The notes: a model not told the origin generated them from the sequence alone. Counted from the first letter of the stretch, positions 1-9,117 are shown. The stretch is DNA of 64,000 nt from Rhodobacterales bacterium (GCA_002747035.1 PDRZ01000020.1:113810-177809), one strand, 5' to 3'. A program made the numbers and translations.

Positions 1-12
1 CAGGCTGTTCAT
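1..12 (-). CDS. start of next buf-operon gene (partial)
   Basis: The TGA stop of bufC (bases 9-11 on the minus strand) overlaps an ATG at 10-12 in an ATGA arrangement, so a further minus-strand gene probably begins here (Met-Asn-Ser-Leu) and runs off the window. In many bufferin operons the next gene is a DoxX-like membrane protein (bufD), but four codons cannot show that. Confidence 0.35.
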
Positions 13-764
13 GTATGTTTCTCATGTAGGGCGTGGGTGATGGCCTGGTCCTGCAACAGCAGGGTCAGCGTGGCCGTCAGATCAAAGTCGGGGGCAAGCG
101 TGGTGGCTGTGTCGGCCGCGTCTCCCAAGGGTGTGCCGACATTGAGCGCGGTCAGGAAGCTGGCTGCGCCGGGTCCCAGAAGCCGGGGGATAGGGTCAAA
201 TTCGGGCCGGGTGATCAACACGTTCTGGCCCTCGTTTGGCGGCTGGGGGGCGGTGTCACGGGTGTTGAAGACCCATATGCCATGGATCGGCCAGCGGGAG
301 CGGATCAGTTGAACACAAGGGGCAAGGGTGAGGCAGAGATGGGGCAGATCCTCGGGGTGGGCGGTCAGGGACGCGGGGTCCACCGTCTTTGCATCGGCGG
401 CGTGGTAGGATCGGCGCAGGGCCAGCTCCAGCCGCGCGGTATCGGCCAGATAGCCGAGATGGGCCAAGGGGTCGAAATTGGCCAGAAACCCGGGAAAGGC
501 CGCTCCGTAATGCATCATCAGCGGCGAACTGGGCGGATGCTGACGCAGGAAAACCCCGGCAACGGTGCGAAAATTCTCTTTGCCCAACAGTTTGGCGATG
601 ACGGGAAAGCCGGTTTCCAGGGCTTCGGTCAGGGACACGGCCACGTTGTTGCGATAGACCGAGAACCGCCTGCCGGCAGGAGCACCGTGCCCGTCCGTCA
701 ATCCTTGTGGCACGGGTTGGGAGGCGTCAAGGATCGCGGTGCGAAGAGTGGTCTGGTCGATCAT
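9..764 (-). CDS. bufC: BufC/HvfC-type partner protein (DUF2063)
   Basis: A 251-residue protein with the N-terminal DUF2063 'putative DNA-binding' domain (FSVYRNNVAVSLTEAL, then VAGVFLRQHPPSSPLMMHYG). In bufferin systems this protein works with the MNIO enzyme BufB as the precursor-recruiting partner that helps modify cysteines of the BufA peptide; despite the Pfam name it is not thought to act on DNA. It overlaps the bufB stop by 4 bp (761-764, ATGA), so the two are translationally coupled and probably made in equal amounts. The family and operon order are clear; the partner role rests on work on related operons. Confidence 0.85.
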   Translation of the reverse strand: MIDQTTLRTAILDASQPVPQGLTDGHGAPAGRRFSVYRNNVAVSLTEALETGFPVIAKLLGKENFRTVAGVFLRQHPPSSPLMMHYGAAFPGFLANFDPLAHLGYLADTARLELALRRSYHAADAKTVDPASLTAHPEDLPHLCLTLAPCVQLIRSRWPIHGIWVFNTRDTAPQPPNEGQNVLITRPEFDPIPRLLGPGAASFLTALNVGTPLGDAADTATTLAPDFDLTATLTLLLQDQAITHALHEKHT

Positions 765-1615
765 GCGGGCACCCGTTCAAGCGCATGTGCCGCGCGGGTG
801 GCTTCGGCGCAGAGAATGGGCCAGTCGGGCACATCCGTGTCCCATTCAATCAGAATGGGGCGGGGGCCGGATTGGGCCAGCGTGTGGTCCAGCAGCGCCC
901 AGACCGGGTCCACCACCTCGCGCCCATGGCTGTCGATCAACAGCGGTTTGCCGTGGTCATCTTCGTCCTCGTCATGCCCCCCAAGGTGGATTTCCCCGAC
1001 CTGGGCCAGGGGGAAGGCATCTATATAGCCCTTGGGCGAAAAGTCGAGATTGGTGGCGGAAACAAAAACATTGTTTACATCCAGCAGAAGACCACATCCG
1101 GTACGCCGGGCGATTTCGCGCAGGAAGTCGGGCTCGTCATAGGTGCTTTCGGCAAAGGCCAGATAGGAGGACGGGTTTTCCAGCAGCATCTGGCGACCCA
1201 GCGTCGTCTGAAGCTGATCTATATGGTCACAGACCCGGGTCAGGCTTTGCGTGGTATAGGGCAGGGGCAGCAGGTCGTTCAGGAACGCGTTTTCATGGCT
1301 GGACCATGCAAGGTGTTCGGAAAATGAGGCGGGATTGAGCCAATGGCACAGGTGTTTCAGGCGGGCAAGATGCGTGGGGTCCAGGGGGCCTTCTCCGCCG
1401 ATGGAAAGGCCGACGCCATGGACGGAAATCGGAAAACGTTCGGACAGGTGGCGCAGTTGAGCAAGCGGGCGGCCACCGTCACCCATGTAGTTTTCGGCGT
1501 GGATTTCAAGCCATCCCACGGGCTCGGGAGTCTTCAGGATGTCGTTGAAATGCTGAGGCTTGTACCCGACGCCGGGTGTGGCCGGTAAAGCGGTGCGAAG
1601 GTCTTGATCAAACAT
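761..1615 (-). CDS. bufB: BufB, DUF692 multinuclear non-heme iron oxygenase (MNIO)
   Basis: A 284-residue DUF692 protein with a TIM-barrel fold. MNIOs bind two or three irons and modify cysteines in ribosomal peptides. Family sequences seen include GVGYKPQHF near the N-terminus, WLEIHAENYMG, SVHGVGLSIGG, LLLDVNNVFV and EIHLGGH, which provide the His/Asp/Glu metal ligands. The open frame extends upstream to 1876, but the ATG at 1615 is preferred: GGAG lies just upstream and homologues begin near here. Predicted substrate is the small secreted peptide encoded just upstream (1692-1982). Confidence 0.9.
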   Translation of the reverse strand: MFDQDLRTALPATPGVGYKPQHFNDILKTPEPVGWLEIHAENYMGDGGRPLAQLRHLSERFPISVHGVGLSIGGEGPLDPTHLARLKHLCHWLNPASFSEHLAWSSHENAFLNDLLPLPYTTQSLTRVCDHIDQLQTTLGRQMLLENPSSYLAFAESTYDEPDFLREIARRTGCGLLLDVNNVFVSATNLDFSPKGYIDAFPLAQVGEIHLGGHDEDEDDHGKPLLIDSHGREVVDPVWALLDHTLAQSGPRPILIEWDTDVPDWPILCAEATRAAHALERVPA

Positions 1616-1632
1616 GCGACATCTCCGGTGGT

Positions 1633-1656
1633 CACGATTTTTATGTAAAAATCGTG
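1633..1656 (-). promoter_or_regulatory. perfect hairpin before the bufB ribosome binding site
   Basis: An 11-bp perfect inverted repeat (CACGATTTTTA / TAAAAATCGTG) with a 2-nt loop, in the bufA1-bufB gap just upstream of the bufB GGAG. It may lower or protect translation of the enzyme genes relative to the precursor gene. The role is inferred. Confidence 0.55.
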
Positions 1657-1682
1657 GGCGATGCGCCAGAAACGCATCGCCC
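1656..1682 (-). terminator. attenuator-like hairpin after bufA1
   Basis: A 10-bp perfect GC-rich stem (GGGCGATGCG / CGCATCGCCC) with a 7-nt loop, ten bases after the bufA1 stop and followed on the transcript by a U-containing run that is itself the second hairpin. It has the look of a partial terminator or 3'-end stabiliser allowing more bufA1 than bufBC transcript. Confidence 0.6.
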
Positions 1683-1691
1683 CGTTTTGAA

Positions 1692-1982
1692 TTATGCCGG
1701 CAGGTCGCGGTCCAGAGGTTCCAGCGAACCCATACGACCGCCTTCAACTTCCATGCTGGTGCAGGTGCCTTTGTCGACCAGTTTCCAGGCGTTGCCCTGG
1801 AAGTCGATGGTCGAGCTGCCCGCGCAGGTGGTGCCGGGGCCGGCGGCGCAGTCGTTTTTGCCCGCCAGGGCAACACCGAAGCATTTCTCTTTTTCGGCGG
1901 CTGCGGCAGGGACGGTGGCGGCTGCGGTCATCGCGGTTGCGACGGCACCAAACAGCGCGGCGGTTTTGAGTGTTTTGGACAT
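1692..1982 (-). CDS. bufA1: BufA1-type bufferin precursor peptide (DUF2282)
   Basis: A 96-residue protein with a Sec-type signal peptide (residues 1-29, cleavage after AAAA) and a small mature domain with four cysteines (C34, C45, C53, C74) in the DUF2282 pattern [12 protein letters not shown]. Bufferins are ribosomal peptides whose cysteines are converted by the MNIO BufB and which bind copper in the periplasm. It is first in the operon and separated from bufB by two tandem hairpins, as expected for a product needed in excess. The family is clear from the pattern; copper binding and modification are inferred from relatives. Confidence 0.88.
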   Translation of the reverse strand: MSKTLKTAALFGAVATAMTAAATVPAAAAEKEKCFGVALAGKNDCAAGPGTTCAGSSTIDFQGNAWKLVDKGTCTSMEVEGGRMGSLEPLDRDLPA

Positions 1983-2151
1983 CGGGAACTCCCTTGAGGT
2001 TGATAATCACGTATCGCGTTTTGCGATGTCCCCAGCCTAGCCAGGATTGGCGTTCACGGGCCACTCACGTCGGCGTGTGTCACGGATGCGTCAGGGCAAA
2101 CGTTGCGCGCGTGAGGTGGTGTAATAGGGCACAGGCGGTCAACCCGTTGAA
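1983..2151 (-). promoter_or_regulatory. bufferin operon promoter region
   Basis: The space between bufA1 and the thrS terminator. It contains an ATCGC-GTTTT-GCGAT inverted repeat (2013-2027) 31 bp before the bufA1 start and an AGGGAG ribosome binding site at about 1990. Related operons are driven by ECF sigma factors or copper regulators, but I cannot assign a promoter consensus here. Confidence 0.35.
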
Positions 2152-2187
2152 AACACATGAAAGGGCGCCCGAACAGATCGGACGCCC
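2152..2187 (-). terminator. thrS terminator
   Basis: A GC-rich stem (GGGCGTCCGA pairing with TCGGGCGCCC, one G-U pair) on the minus strand 43 bp past the thrS stop, followed by TTTCATGTGTTTT. Consistent with rho-independent termination of thrS before the bufferin promoter. Confidence 0.6.
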
Positions 2188-2229
2188 CAATGTTTCCCCC
2201 AAGGGAATGTTACAGTTTTCGCCGCGATG

Positions 2230-4188
2230 TTACCTGGCAAACCGGGCCAGATCGGGCGGCGTCGCTTCGGCTGTCAGGGATGTTACAACCTCGGCCAGGG
2301 GTTGAACGCTGGTCCGTTTTTCGCCCAGACGCCGTAAGGTTACGGTGCGTTCTTCCACCTCGCGATGCCCGACCGCGAGGATGACCGGCACCTTGGTCAG
2401 CGAGTGTTCACGGACCTTGTAGTTGATCTTTTCGTTGCGGGTATCCGCCTCGGCCCGCACCCCGGCGGCGCGCAATTGGGCCACTACCTCATGCACATAG
2501 TCATCGGCGTCCGAGATGATCGAGGCCACGACCACCTGGCGCGGTGCCAGCCAGAAGGGCAGTTTGCCCGCGTGGCTTTCGATCAGGATGCCGATGAAGC
2601 GTTCAAACGATCCCAACGTCGCGCGGTGCAACATCACCGGGCGGTGTTTGTCGCCATCTGCGCCGATATAGGTGGCGTCCAGTCGTTCGGGCAGGACGAA
2701 GTCCACCTGGAACGTGCCGCATTGCCAGACCCGGCCAATGGCATCGGTCAGTGAAAACTCCAGCTTTGGTCCGTAAAACGCGCCTTCGCCCGGGTTCAGT
2801 TCTGGCTCCACCCCGGCGGCGCGGGTGGCGGAGAGCAGGGCGCTTTCCGCCTTGTCCCATACCTCGTCCGATCCGGCGCGTTTTTCGGGGCGGTCCGAGA
2901 ACAGCACCTTGAACTCTTCGAAGCCCAGATCCTTGTAGACCGCCGACAGAAATCGGATGAACTCTGCCGTTTCCGCTTCGATCTGATCCTCGGTCGAGAA
3001 AATATGGGCGTCATCCTGAGTAAAGCCGCGCACCCGCATGATCCCGTGCAGCGCGCCCGAGGGTTCATACCGGTTACACGACCCGAATTCGGCCATGCGC
3101 AGCGGCAGGTCGCGATAGGATTTCAGACCTTGTTTGAAAATTTCCACGTGGCAGGGGCAGTTCATGGGTTTGAGCGCATTCACCGCCTTTTCGCGGGCGT
3201 GTTCTTCGTCGACTTCGACGATGAACATGTTTTCCTGGTACTTGTCCCAGTGGCCCGAGCGTTCCCAAAGCTTGCGATCCACCACTTGTGGCGTGTTCAC
3301 TTCGACATAGCCGCCCGCAGTCTGCATCCGGCGCATGTAATCCTGAAGCTGGACATAGATATTCCAGCCATTGGGATGCCAGAATACCTGACCCGGGGCT
3401 TCCTCCTGCATGTGGAACAGGTCCATTTCGCGGCCCAGCTTGCGGTGGTCGCGCTTGGCGGCCTCTTCCAGCATGTGCAGGTGTTTCTTGAGCTTTTCCT
3501 TGCCGGTGAAGGCGACGCCATAGATGCGTTGCAACATGGCGCGGTCGCTGTCCCCGCGCCAATAGGCCCCGGCCACCGACATCAGCTTGAACGCGTCGCC
3601 CGGCACCTGTCCGGTATGTTGCAGGTGCGGCCCACGGCACAGATCCTGCCAATCCCCGTGCCAATACATGCGCAGCGGTTCGTCGCCCGGGATCGCCTGA
3701 ATCAGCTCAACCTTGTAGGGTTCGTTATTGTCCTCATAGAATTTTATCGCCCGGTCACGATCCCAGACTTCGGTGGTCACCGGGTCACGCTTGTTGATGA
3801 TTTCCTTCATCCTGGCTTCGATCTGGCCAAGGTCTTCGGGAGTGAAGGGCTCGTCCCGGTCGAAATCGTAATACCAGCCGTTTTCGATCACCGGGCCAAT
3901 GGTGACTTTGACGTCGGGCCAGATTTCCTGCACTGCGCGGGCCATGATATGGGCGGCGTCGTGGCGGATCAGCTCGTTGGCCTGTTCTTCGTCTTTCATG
4001 GTGAGAATGGCGATCGAGGCATCGGCATCAATGGGCCATTGCAGGTCGAAATGCGCACCGTTCACGGTCGCTGAAATGGCCTTTTTGCCCAGAGAGGTGG
4101 AAATGCTGGCTGCAACCTCGGCAGGGGTGACACCTGCGTCATAGGAACGGGTATTGCCATCGGGAAAGGTAAGGGAAATCTGTGCCAT
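2230..4188 (-). CDS. thrS: threonine--tRNA ligase
   Basis: A 652-residue class II aminoacyl-tRNA synthetase that charges tRNA-Thr. Domains in order: N-terminal TGS (about 1-62), the editing domain with the HxxxH pair (H76, H80), the catalytic core with zinc-binding [12 protein letters not shown], motif 2 ([15 protein letters not shown]), motif 3 ([13 protein letters not shown]), and a C-terminal anticodon-binding domain ([19 protein letters not shown]). The frame is open to 4221 but the ATG at 4188 has GAGGAG upstream and gives the usual [11 protein letters not shown] start. Full length and standard in every motif. Confidence 0.97.
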   Translation of the reverse strand: MAQISLTFPDGNTRSYDAGVTPAEVAASISTSLGKKAISATVNGAHFDLQWPIDADASIAILTMKDEEQANELIRHDAAHIMARAVQEIWPDVKVTIGPVIENGWYYDFDRDEPFTPEDLGQIEARMKEIINKRDPVTTEVWDRDRAIKFYEDNNEPYKVELIQAIPGDEPLRMYWHGDWQDLCRGPHLQHTGQVPGDAFKLMSVAGAYWRGDSDRAMLQRIYGVAFTGKEKLKKHLHMLEEAAKRDHRKLGREMDLFHMQEEAPGQVFWHPNGWNIYVQLQDYMRRMQTAGGYVEVNTPQVVDRKLWERSGHWDKYQENMFIVEVDEEHAREKAVNALKPMNCPCHVEIFKQGLKSYRDLPLRMAEFGSCNRYEPSGALHGIMRVRGFTQDDAHIFSTEDQIEAETAEFIRFLSAVYKDLGFEEFKVLFSDRPEKRAGSDEVWDKAESALLSATRAAGVEPELNPGEGAFYGPKLEFSLTDAIGRVWQCGTFQVDFVLPERLDATYIGADGDKHRPVMLHRATLGSFERFIGILIESHAGKLPFWLAPRQVVVASIISDADDYVHEVVAQLRAAGVRAEADTRNEKINYKVREHSLTKVPVILAVGHREVEERTVTLRRLGEKRTSVQPLAEVVTSLTAEATPPDLARFAR

Positions 4189-4444
4189 CTGTGGCAAGCT
4201 CCTCGTCAGTTTGGCGCCCACGGAACGCCCGGTTGCGGGTATATGGTTCGGGCCGTGTTCTGCGCCTTTGGCCCAGGTAAGTCAAGGCAGGAGCCGGGGA
4301 CGTACGGGTTTGAGTACCCCGGGGTTTTGGGCAGGTTGGTGCCGGTTGGTTTCGGGCTGGTTTCAGGGGGGGGATATTGAGAAGGGTAAAGACCGGGGGT
4401 GCGGGACAAAACAGACCTTCCGGGTTTGCGCAGCAGGTCTGTTT
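4189..4444. other. intergenic, thrS leader side
   Basis: No gene is supported here. The stretch should hold the thrS promoter. Open frames in it have low-complexity or proline-rich translations without family resemblance. Confidence 0.4.
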
Positions 4445-4560
4445 CTAAAGCGTTCGACCTTTCACCTGAGACAGGGAAAAGAGCGAAGGCAGCGCGACAT
4501 TTATGTGTTTCGCGCGTCCTGCCAAAACCCGTGAGTCAGGTTTTTGGCAGGACGCTTTAG
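4445..4560 (+). repeat. family 1 palindromic element, full copy A
   Basis: A 116-bp element with 9-bp perfect terminal inverted repeats CTAAAGCGT / ACGCTTTAG. Left part: an imperfect hairpin (TTCGACCTTT ... AAAAGAGCGAA) around a CCTGAGACAGGG loop. Middle: the conserved CGCGACATTTATGTGTTTCG. Right part: a stem CCTGCCAAAA / TTTTTGGCAGG. Nearly the same sequence recurs at 63753-63869; shorter copies lie at 33479-33547 and 56221-56290. No coding content. It lies between thrS and the 3' end of the ThDP enzyme gene and may also terminate transcription. Confidence 0.85.
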
Positions 4561-4669
4561 ATTTCCACTGTTCGGACTGACCCTCACCGGGGCGCTTAGT
4601 TTGGCTCGCGATACAGAACTTCGGTAAGCGAAGGTGCGTGTGAGGCGATAGGGGGCGCGCGCCCCCAAC

Positions 4670-6295
4670 TCAGATCCGCATACGCGGCACGTCATGGGGG
4701 TCGAGGTGCAGTTCGATCAGCGCAGGACCCGAGGTGTGGCCGCGCAGGGTTTCGATGGCGACCTCAAGATCGGCGTCCGAGCGGACCTCTAATCCGATCC
4801 CGCCAAGCGCGGTGGCGGCGGCGGCGAAGCTGGGCCACTGAAAGACCGATAGCGAGGGGTCCATCTTGCGGTCCAGAAACTGGATATGCTCCGCGCCATA
4901 GGCCGCGTCATTGGCCACGATCACGGTCAGGTTCAGCCCCATGCGCACGGCGGTGTTGAATTCGTTGATCCCCCCCATCATGAACCCGCCATCGCCGGTA
5001 AACAGAACCGTGGGGCGGTTGGGGTCGGCGACGGCTGCGCCAATTGCTTCTTGCAGGCCCAGCCCGATAGAGCCGAAATTCACCGTAGGCACAAAGCTGT
5101 GCGGATCCGGGACCGAGATGCGGCACCAGGCTTCGGTCATGAACCGCCCGCCATCGGTACAGACGATGCGATCCTTGGGAAACAGGGCCTCCAGCTGTTC
5201 CAGCGCATGGACGAAGTTGATGCAGCCTTCGGCCGTCTTGTTGGGGCCAACCGGGTGGGTGGTCAGGTCCGTGCTGTCAATGTCGCGGGTAAAGCCGCTG
5301 GCGGGAATTTCGGCTTCGTTCAGCCAGTAAAGAATGGTTTCGGCGGTCAGCCCGGCATCGGCGATCAGCGCCGCGTCGGGATGCAGCCCGCCGCCAATGG
5401 CCGAGGGTTCGATATCGACCTGGATGATCCGTTTGCCGGTCATCAGCTTGCCATTGTCGGTGGTGAAATCATGCAGCGCCGCGCCGAAACAGAGGATGCA
5501 ATCGGTCGCGGCGATCAGGTCATAGGCGGCTGGCGTGGACAGGGTGCCGAATATGTCGATGTTATAGGGGTGGTCATTGAACAGGCCCTTGGCTTTGAGC
5601 GTGGTGGCCAGCGGGGCCTCTAGCCGGTCGGCCAGGCGGATCAGTTGTTCCCGCGCCGCCACGGCCCCAAGCCCGGCAAGGATCAGCGGACGGCGGGCCG
5701 AGGCGATCATGCCGATGGCATTGTCCAGCGTTTCGCCTTCGGCCACGCCGCCAGGGGTGGTGAAGACGTCCAGCACATGTTTCTCATGTACCGTTTTCTC
5801 CCACATCATATCGGCGGGCATGTTCAATACGATGGGGCGGCGTTCCACCTGTGCACGGTAAAAGGCGCGGGCCACGTCCGTGGACGCCGATGCGGGCGAG
5901 CGGAGCTGTTCAAACCCGGCACCGCTGGCCTTGATCACTTCGCGCTGGTCGATGCCCTGAACGTGGCGGGGATTATCGACGGGCGTATCCCCCGCCAAAA
6001 GCACCATGGGCATGTGGCCGCGCACGCCTTCGGTCAGCGCGGTCATGCAATTGGTCAGCGCCGGGCCGTGGGTGACGGTGGCAACGCCCAGCTTGCCCGA
6101 CACATGGGTATAGGCCAGAGCCATGAGAACCGAGCTGCCTTCATGGGCCGCCGGGATAAACGTGCCCTCGCAGTCACGCACATAGGAATCAACCATGAAC
6201 AGGTTCGCATCCCCCATCAGGCCAAACAGGGTGTCCACGCCTTGATCGGCAAGGGCGCGGGCAAGGGATTGGTGTACATGGATTTCTTCGGTCAT
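4670..6295 (-). CDS. ThDP-dependent acetolactate-synthase-like enzyme
   Basis: A 541-residue thiamine-diphosphate enzyme with the three-domain IlvB/POX layout: N-terminal PYR domain with the catalytic Glu in AAHEGSSVLMALAY, a central domain, and a C-terminal PP domain with GDGGFMMGGINEF ... VANDAAYG binding Mg-ThDP. Such enzymes decarboxylate or ligate 2-oxo acids. There is no adjacent small regulatory subunit (ilvH), so it is unlikely to be the biosynthetic acetolactate synthase; the substrate is not evident. The ATG at 6295 (MTEEIHVHQ) is chosen over an open extension to 6484 because the family begins here and the extension is low quality. Confidence 0.8.
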   Translation of the reverse strand: MTEEIHVHQSLARALADQGVDTLFGLMGDANLFMVDSYVRDCEGTFIPAAHEGSSVLMALAYTHVSGKLGVATVTHGPALTNCMTALTEGVRGHMPMVLLAGDTPVDNPRHVQGIDQREVIKASGAGFEQLRSPASASTDVARAFYRAQVERRPIVLNMPADMMWEKTVHEKHVLDVFTTPGGVAEGETLDNAIGMIASARRPLILAGLGAVAAREQLIRLADRLEAPLATTLKAKGLFNDHPYNIDIFGTLSTPAAYDLIAATDCILCFGAALHDFTTDNGKLMTGKRIIQVDIEPSAIGGGLHPDAALIADAGLTAETILYWLNEAEIPASGFTRDIDSTDLTTHPVGPNKTAEGCINFVHALEQLEALFPKDRIVCTDGGRFMTEAWCRISVPDPHSFVPTVNFGSIGLGLQEAIGAAVADPNRPTVLFTGDGGFMMGGINEFNTAVRMGLNLTVIVANDAAYGAEHIQFLDRKMDPSLSVFQWPSFAAAATALGGIGLEVRSDADLEVAIETLRGHTSGPALIELHLDPHDVPRMRI

Positions 6296-6524
6296 CGGGC
6301 AAGGTCCTGTTATTTCACGGTTCAGAGCAGCATAGCGCATACCGGGTGCGGAGGGTGCGTGTTTATTGGGTGGATTGTGGGTGCGTGTGCGGGAAAATTT
6401 AAAAAATACAGGTTTTTGCGCGTAAATTGTGCGTCGCTGGTGTTGGCGCATTGAGGAGTTGTGGTGCCCGGTCAGGCCCGGCATGATGCGGCGGAATCAC
6501 TGGCGAGAACGGGGAACACAGAAC

Positions 6525-7271
6525 ATGGGCGCAACCTATCTTGAGACGGAACAGGGCCGGCGGATCGCCTTTCATCAAACCGGGGGCGAGGGGCCGTGCG
6601 TTCTTTTCCTTGGTGGGTTGAAGTCGGATATGGAAGGCACCAAGGCGATTGCGCTGGAAGACTGGGCCAAGGCGCGGGGGCGGGCGTTTTTGCGCATGGA
6701 TTATTCCGGGCATGGTATGTCGTCAGGTGCCTTCGAAGAGGGAACGATCGGGGACTGGCACGAAGATGTGCTGGCCGTTGTGGACCGGGTGATCACGGGG
6801 CCGATCCTGGTGGTCGGGTCGTCCATGGGCGGCTGGCAGGCGCTGTTGCTTGCCCGGGCACGGCCCGAGCGGATCATGGGCATGGTCACCATCGCCGCCG
6901 CGCCGGATTTCACCGAAGACGGGTATTGGGCCACGTTCACCGATGCGCAAAAGGCGGCGTTGGACAGCGTCGGGCATGTGGAGTTGCCCAGCGATTACAT
7001 GGAGCCCTATATCATCACGAAACGGCTGATCGAAGATGGGCGCAGGCGGCTGGTGTTGCGCGATCCGCTGCCCTTGCCGTTCCCGGTGCGGTTCCTGCAA
7101 GGCACCGAGGATACCGCCGTTTCAACAGAAACCGCCATACGTCTGTTGGACCATTGCGCGGGCGAAGACGTGCGGTTGACCCTTGTCAAAGGGGCGGATC
7201 ACCGGTTTTCAGACGCGGCCTGTTTGCAGTTGATCGAAAACTCCGTGGAAACGGTATTGAGCCGGGGCTGA
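6525..7271 (+). CDS. alpha/beta hydrolase, ABHD10-like thioesterase/esterase
   Basis: A 248-residue hydrolase with the nucleophile elbow GSSMGG, the preceding FRMDYSGHG-type strand (LRMDYSGHGMSSG), TIGDWHEDV and a late catalytic His in GADHRFSD. These match the mitochondrial ABHD10 and bacterial relatives, which cleave acyl-thioesters or acyl-glucuronides. The ATG at 6525 is chosen over upstream in-frame starts because the family begins at this point. It is divergent from the ThDP enzyme gene. Natural substrate unknown. Confidence 0.8.
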   Translation: MGATYLETEQGRRIAFHQTGGEGPCVLFLGGLKSDMEGTKAIALEDWAKARGRAFLRMDYSGHGMSSGAFEEGTIGDWHEDVLAVVDRVITGPILVVGSSMGGWQALLLARARPERIMGMVTIAAAPDFTEDGYWATFTDAQKAALDSVGHVELPSDYMEPYIITKRLIEDGRRRLVLRDPLPLPFPVRFLQGTEDTAVSTETAIRLLDHCAGEDVRLTLVKGADHRFSDAACLQLIENSVETVLSRG

Positions 7272-7381
7272 ACTCTTTGACCTGCATGGGGCGGTCTCGG
7301 CCCCGCCGCAGGGGCTGAAACGTCGTGTTTCATGCTTTTGGCCGAAGGCCGTAGAAACCCCGGGACAGAGGGAGGCGGGCC

Positions 7382-8362
7382 ATGCGTGCATTCGGGAAAT
7401 GGCTGGGGCGGGGGCTGATCGGGCTGGCGGTGTTGATCAGCCTTGTCTGGTTTTTTGGGCGCGAACCCGTGGACGTGGCGGCGAGGTTCGAGCCGCGCCG
7501 GTTTGGCGAAGGGGTGCAGGTTTATTTCGAAACCGTGGAAGCGCGGTTCGACGATATCACTTCGGGCACCCAAAAGCGGGTGATCTGGGCCGGGCAGGCC
7601 GAAACGCGCACCCCGGTTTCGGTGCTTTATATTCATGGGTTTTCGGCCACGTCCGAGGAAATCCGCCCGGTGCCCGACCGGGTGGCGGCGGTTTTGGGGG
7701 CCAATCTGATCTATACCCGTCTCGCGGGCCATGGGCGGGGCAGCGCGGCGATGGCAGAGCCCCGGGTCAGCGACTGGATGGCGGATGTGGCCGAGGCGCT
7801 GGCGGCGGCGCGCGCGGTGGGAGAGAATGTGATCGTGCTCGCCACCTCGACCGGCGGGACGTTGATGGCCGAGGCGGCGCTGCAACCTGAGCTGTCAAAG
7901 GGGGTGCGCGGCATCGTGTTCCTGTCGCCCAATTTCGGCGTGAATGACCCCAATGCCCATCTGTTGACGCTGCCCGGAATGCGGTATCTGTTGCCGGTGC
8001 TGGTGGGGGCAGAGCACAGTTGGGCCGCGATGAACGAGGCGCAGGCTAAATACTGGACCACACGCTATCCGGTTGCGGCGATGATCCCCATGGCGGCGCT
8101 GGTCAAACACGCAGTGGCACAGGATTATTCCGGGGTGTCCATCCCGGCGTTGTTCTATTTTTCGGACAGGGATCAGGTGGTGCGGGCCGAGGCCACGCGG
8201 GCCATCGCGGCGCGCTGGGGCGGCGGGGCGCGTGTTGTGCCCCTGCCCGAGGGAGCCGAGGTTGGGGAGACCGCCCACGTGATCGCGGGAGACATCGTGG
8301 CACCGGGCAATACCGAGGCGGCCATCGCGGTGATTCTGGACTGGGCGGCAGGCGTATTGTAA
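7382..8362 (+). CDS. membrane-anchored alpha/beta hydrolase
   Basis: A 326-residue protein with one N-terminal membrane segment (about residues 10-26, GLIGLAVLISLVWFF) followed by an alpha/beta hydrolase domain: oxyanion region YIHGFSATSEE, the strand with LAGHGRG, nucleophile elbow ATSTGG, and late acid/His near YFSDRDQVV and GETAHVI. The anchor suggests a lipolytic or carboxylesterase role at the inner membrane facing the periplasm. RBS GGGAGGC lies upstream of the ATG. Substrate not identifiable. Confidence 0.75.
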   Translation: MRAFGKWLGRGLIGLAVLISLVWFFGREPVDVAARFEPRRFGEGVQVYFETVEARFDDITSGTQKRVIWAGQAETRTPVSVLYIHGFSATSEEIRPVPDRVAAVLGANLIYTRLAGHGRGSAAMAEPRVSDWMADVAEALAAARAVGENVIVLATSTGGTLMAEAALQPELSKGVRGIVFLSPNFGVNDPNAHLLTLPGMRYLLPVLVGAEHSWAAMNEAQAKYWTTRYPVAAMIPMAALVKHAVAQDYSGVSIPALFYFSDRDQVVRAEATRAIAARWGGGARVVPLPEGAEVGETAHVIAGDIVAPGNTEAAIAVILDWAAGVL

Positions 8363-8466
8363 TGAGATGCGGTCCGGTGCGGTCCGGTGCGGGCAGTGCA
8401 GGGGTTTTGCGTGACCTGCCATTCCGGCCCGTTGGGCGGCAGTTATCGGTGAAGGAGAAGTAAACC

Positions 8467-8892
8467 ATGGAGCAACGTGTTTCCCTGATCACCCTTGGGG
8501 TGGCTGACATGGCACGGTCCTCGGGGTTTTACGAGGCGCTGGGGTGGCAACGGGTCGAGTCCCAGGATGGGGTGGTGGCTTTTGATCTGATTGGTCAGAC
8601 GCTTGGTCTTTACCCCCGCGACAAGCTGGCCGAGGATATGGGCGTGCCGGTTGAGGCGCTGGGGCATGGTGGTATGACCCTGTCGTATAATGTACGCGAC
8701 AAGGCGGAGGTGGCCCGTGTGATCGACGCCGCCCGTAGCGCCGGGGCGAGGGTGTTGAAAGAGGCGGCGGATGTGTTCTGGGGCGGGCATCACGGGTATT
8801 TTGCCGACCCGGACGGACATGTGTGGGAGGTGGCGCATAACCCGTTCTCGGGGCTGCGCGAAGACGGGGCGTTTCGGTGGAACGGGTATTGA
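8467..8892 (+). CDS. VOC family (glyoxalase/bleomycin-resistance fold) protein
   Basis: A 141-residue vicinal-oxygen-chelate protein: MEQRVSLITLGVADMARSSG at the N-terminus, GMTLSYNVRDKAEV starting the second module, and YFADPDGHVWEVAHNP at the C-terminus with the typical metal-binding Glu. Members include glyoxalase I, dioxygenases and binding proteins; the single-unit size suggests a dimer. AAGGAGAAG precedes the ATG. Specific function unknown. Confidence 0.8.
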   Translation: MEQRVSLITLGVADMARSSGFYEALGWQRVESQDGVVAFDLIGQTLGLYPRDKLAEDMGVPVEALGHGGMTLSYNVRDKAEVARVIDAARSAGARVLKEAADVFWGGHHGYFADPDGHVWEVAHNPFSGLREDGAFRWNGY

Positions 8893-9011
8893 GGCGGGCG
8901 GGAGCTGCTCGCCAGCCCTTACAGGCTGTCTCGCTTGGGCGGTGCCATGCGTAAACTGGTGAGCATGTGGCACCTTGTGACGCTGGGTCGTGTGCGGTTA
9001 TCGCGCATTTT

Positions 9012-9117
9012 TATAGCCAAACGACACAATTGTGATTGTGCCTTTTGACTATAAGGCTTTGATTTTACGCTGATGCTTTGTGGGTTTTGGGATCAAAATC
9101 CACTCCCGTCAGCTATA
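9012..9117 (-). repeat. family 3 palindromic element, copy 1
   Basis: A 106-bp element with TATAGC / GCTATA terminal inverted repeats. On the minus strand it reads a GCTGACG...CATCAGC outer stem enclosing a GTGGATTTTG / CAAAACCCAC hairpin, then a second palindrome (AGTCAAAAGGCACAAT ... ATTGTGTCGTTTGGCT). About 85% identical by eye to 55902-56009, which lies inside a decayed gene. The rest of the 8893-9336 gap shows no recognisable gene. Confidence 0.85.

Noticed and set aside
4445-4560. Idea that the repeated palindromes are CRISPR repeats
   Set aside because: Copies are tens of kilobases apart, not regularly spaced, and have no spacers or cas genes.
4670-6295. Calling the ThDP enzyme ilvB/ilvI
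   Set aside because: No ilvH next to it and no clear acetolactate-synthase-specific feature seen; the wider ThDP family is all that can be supported.
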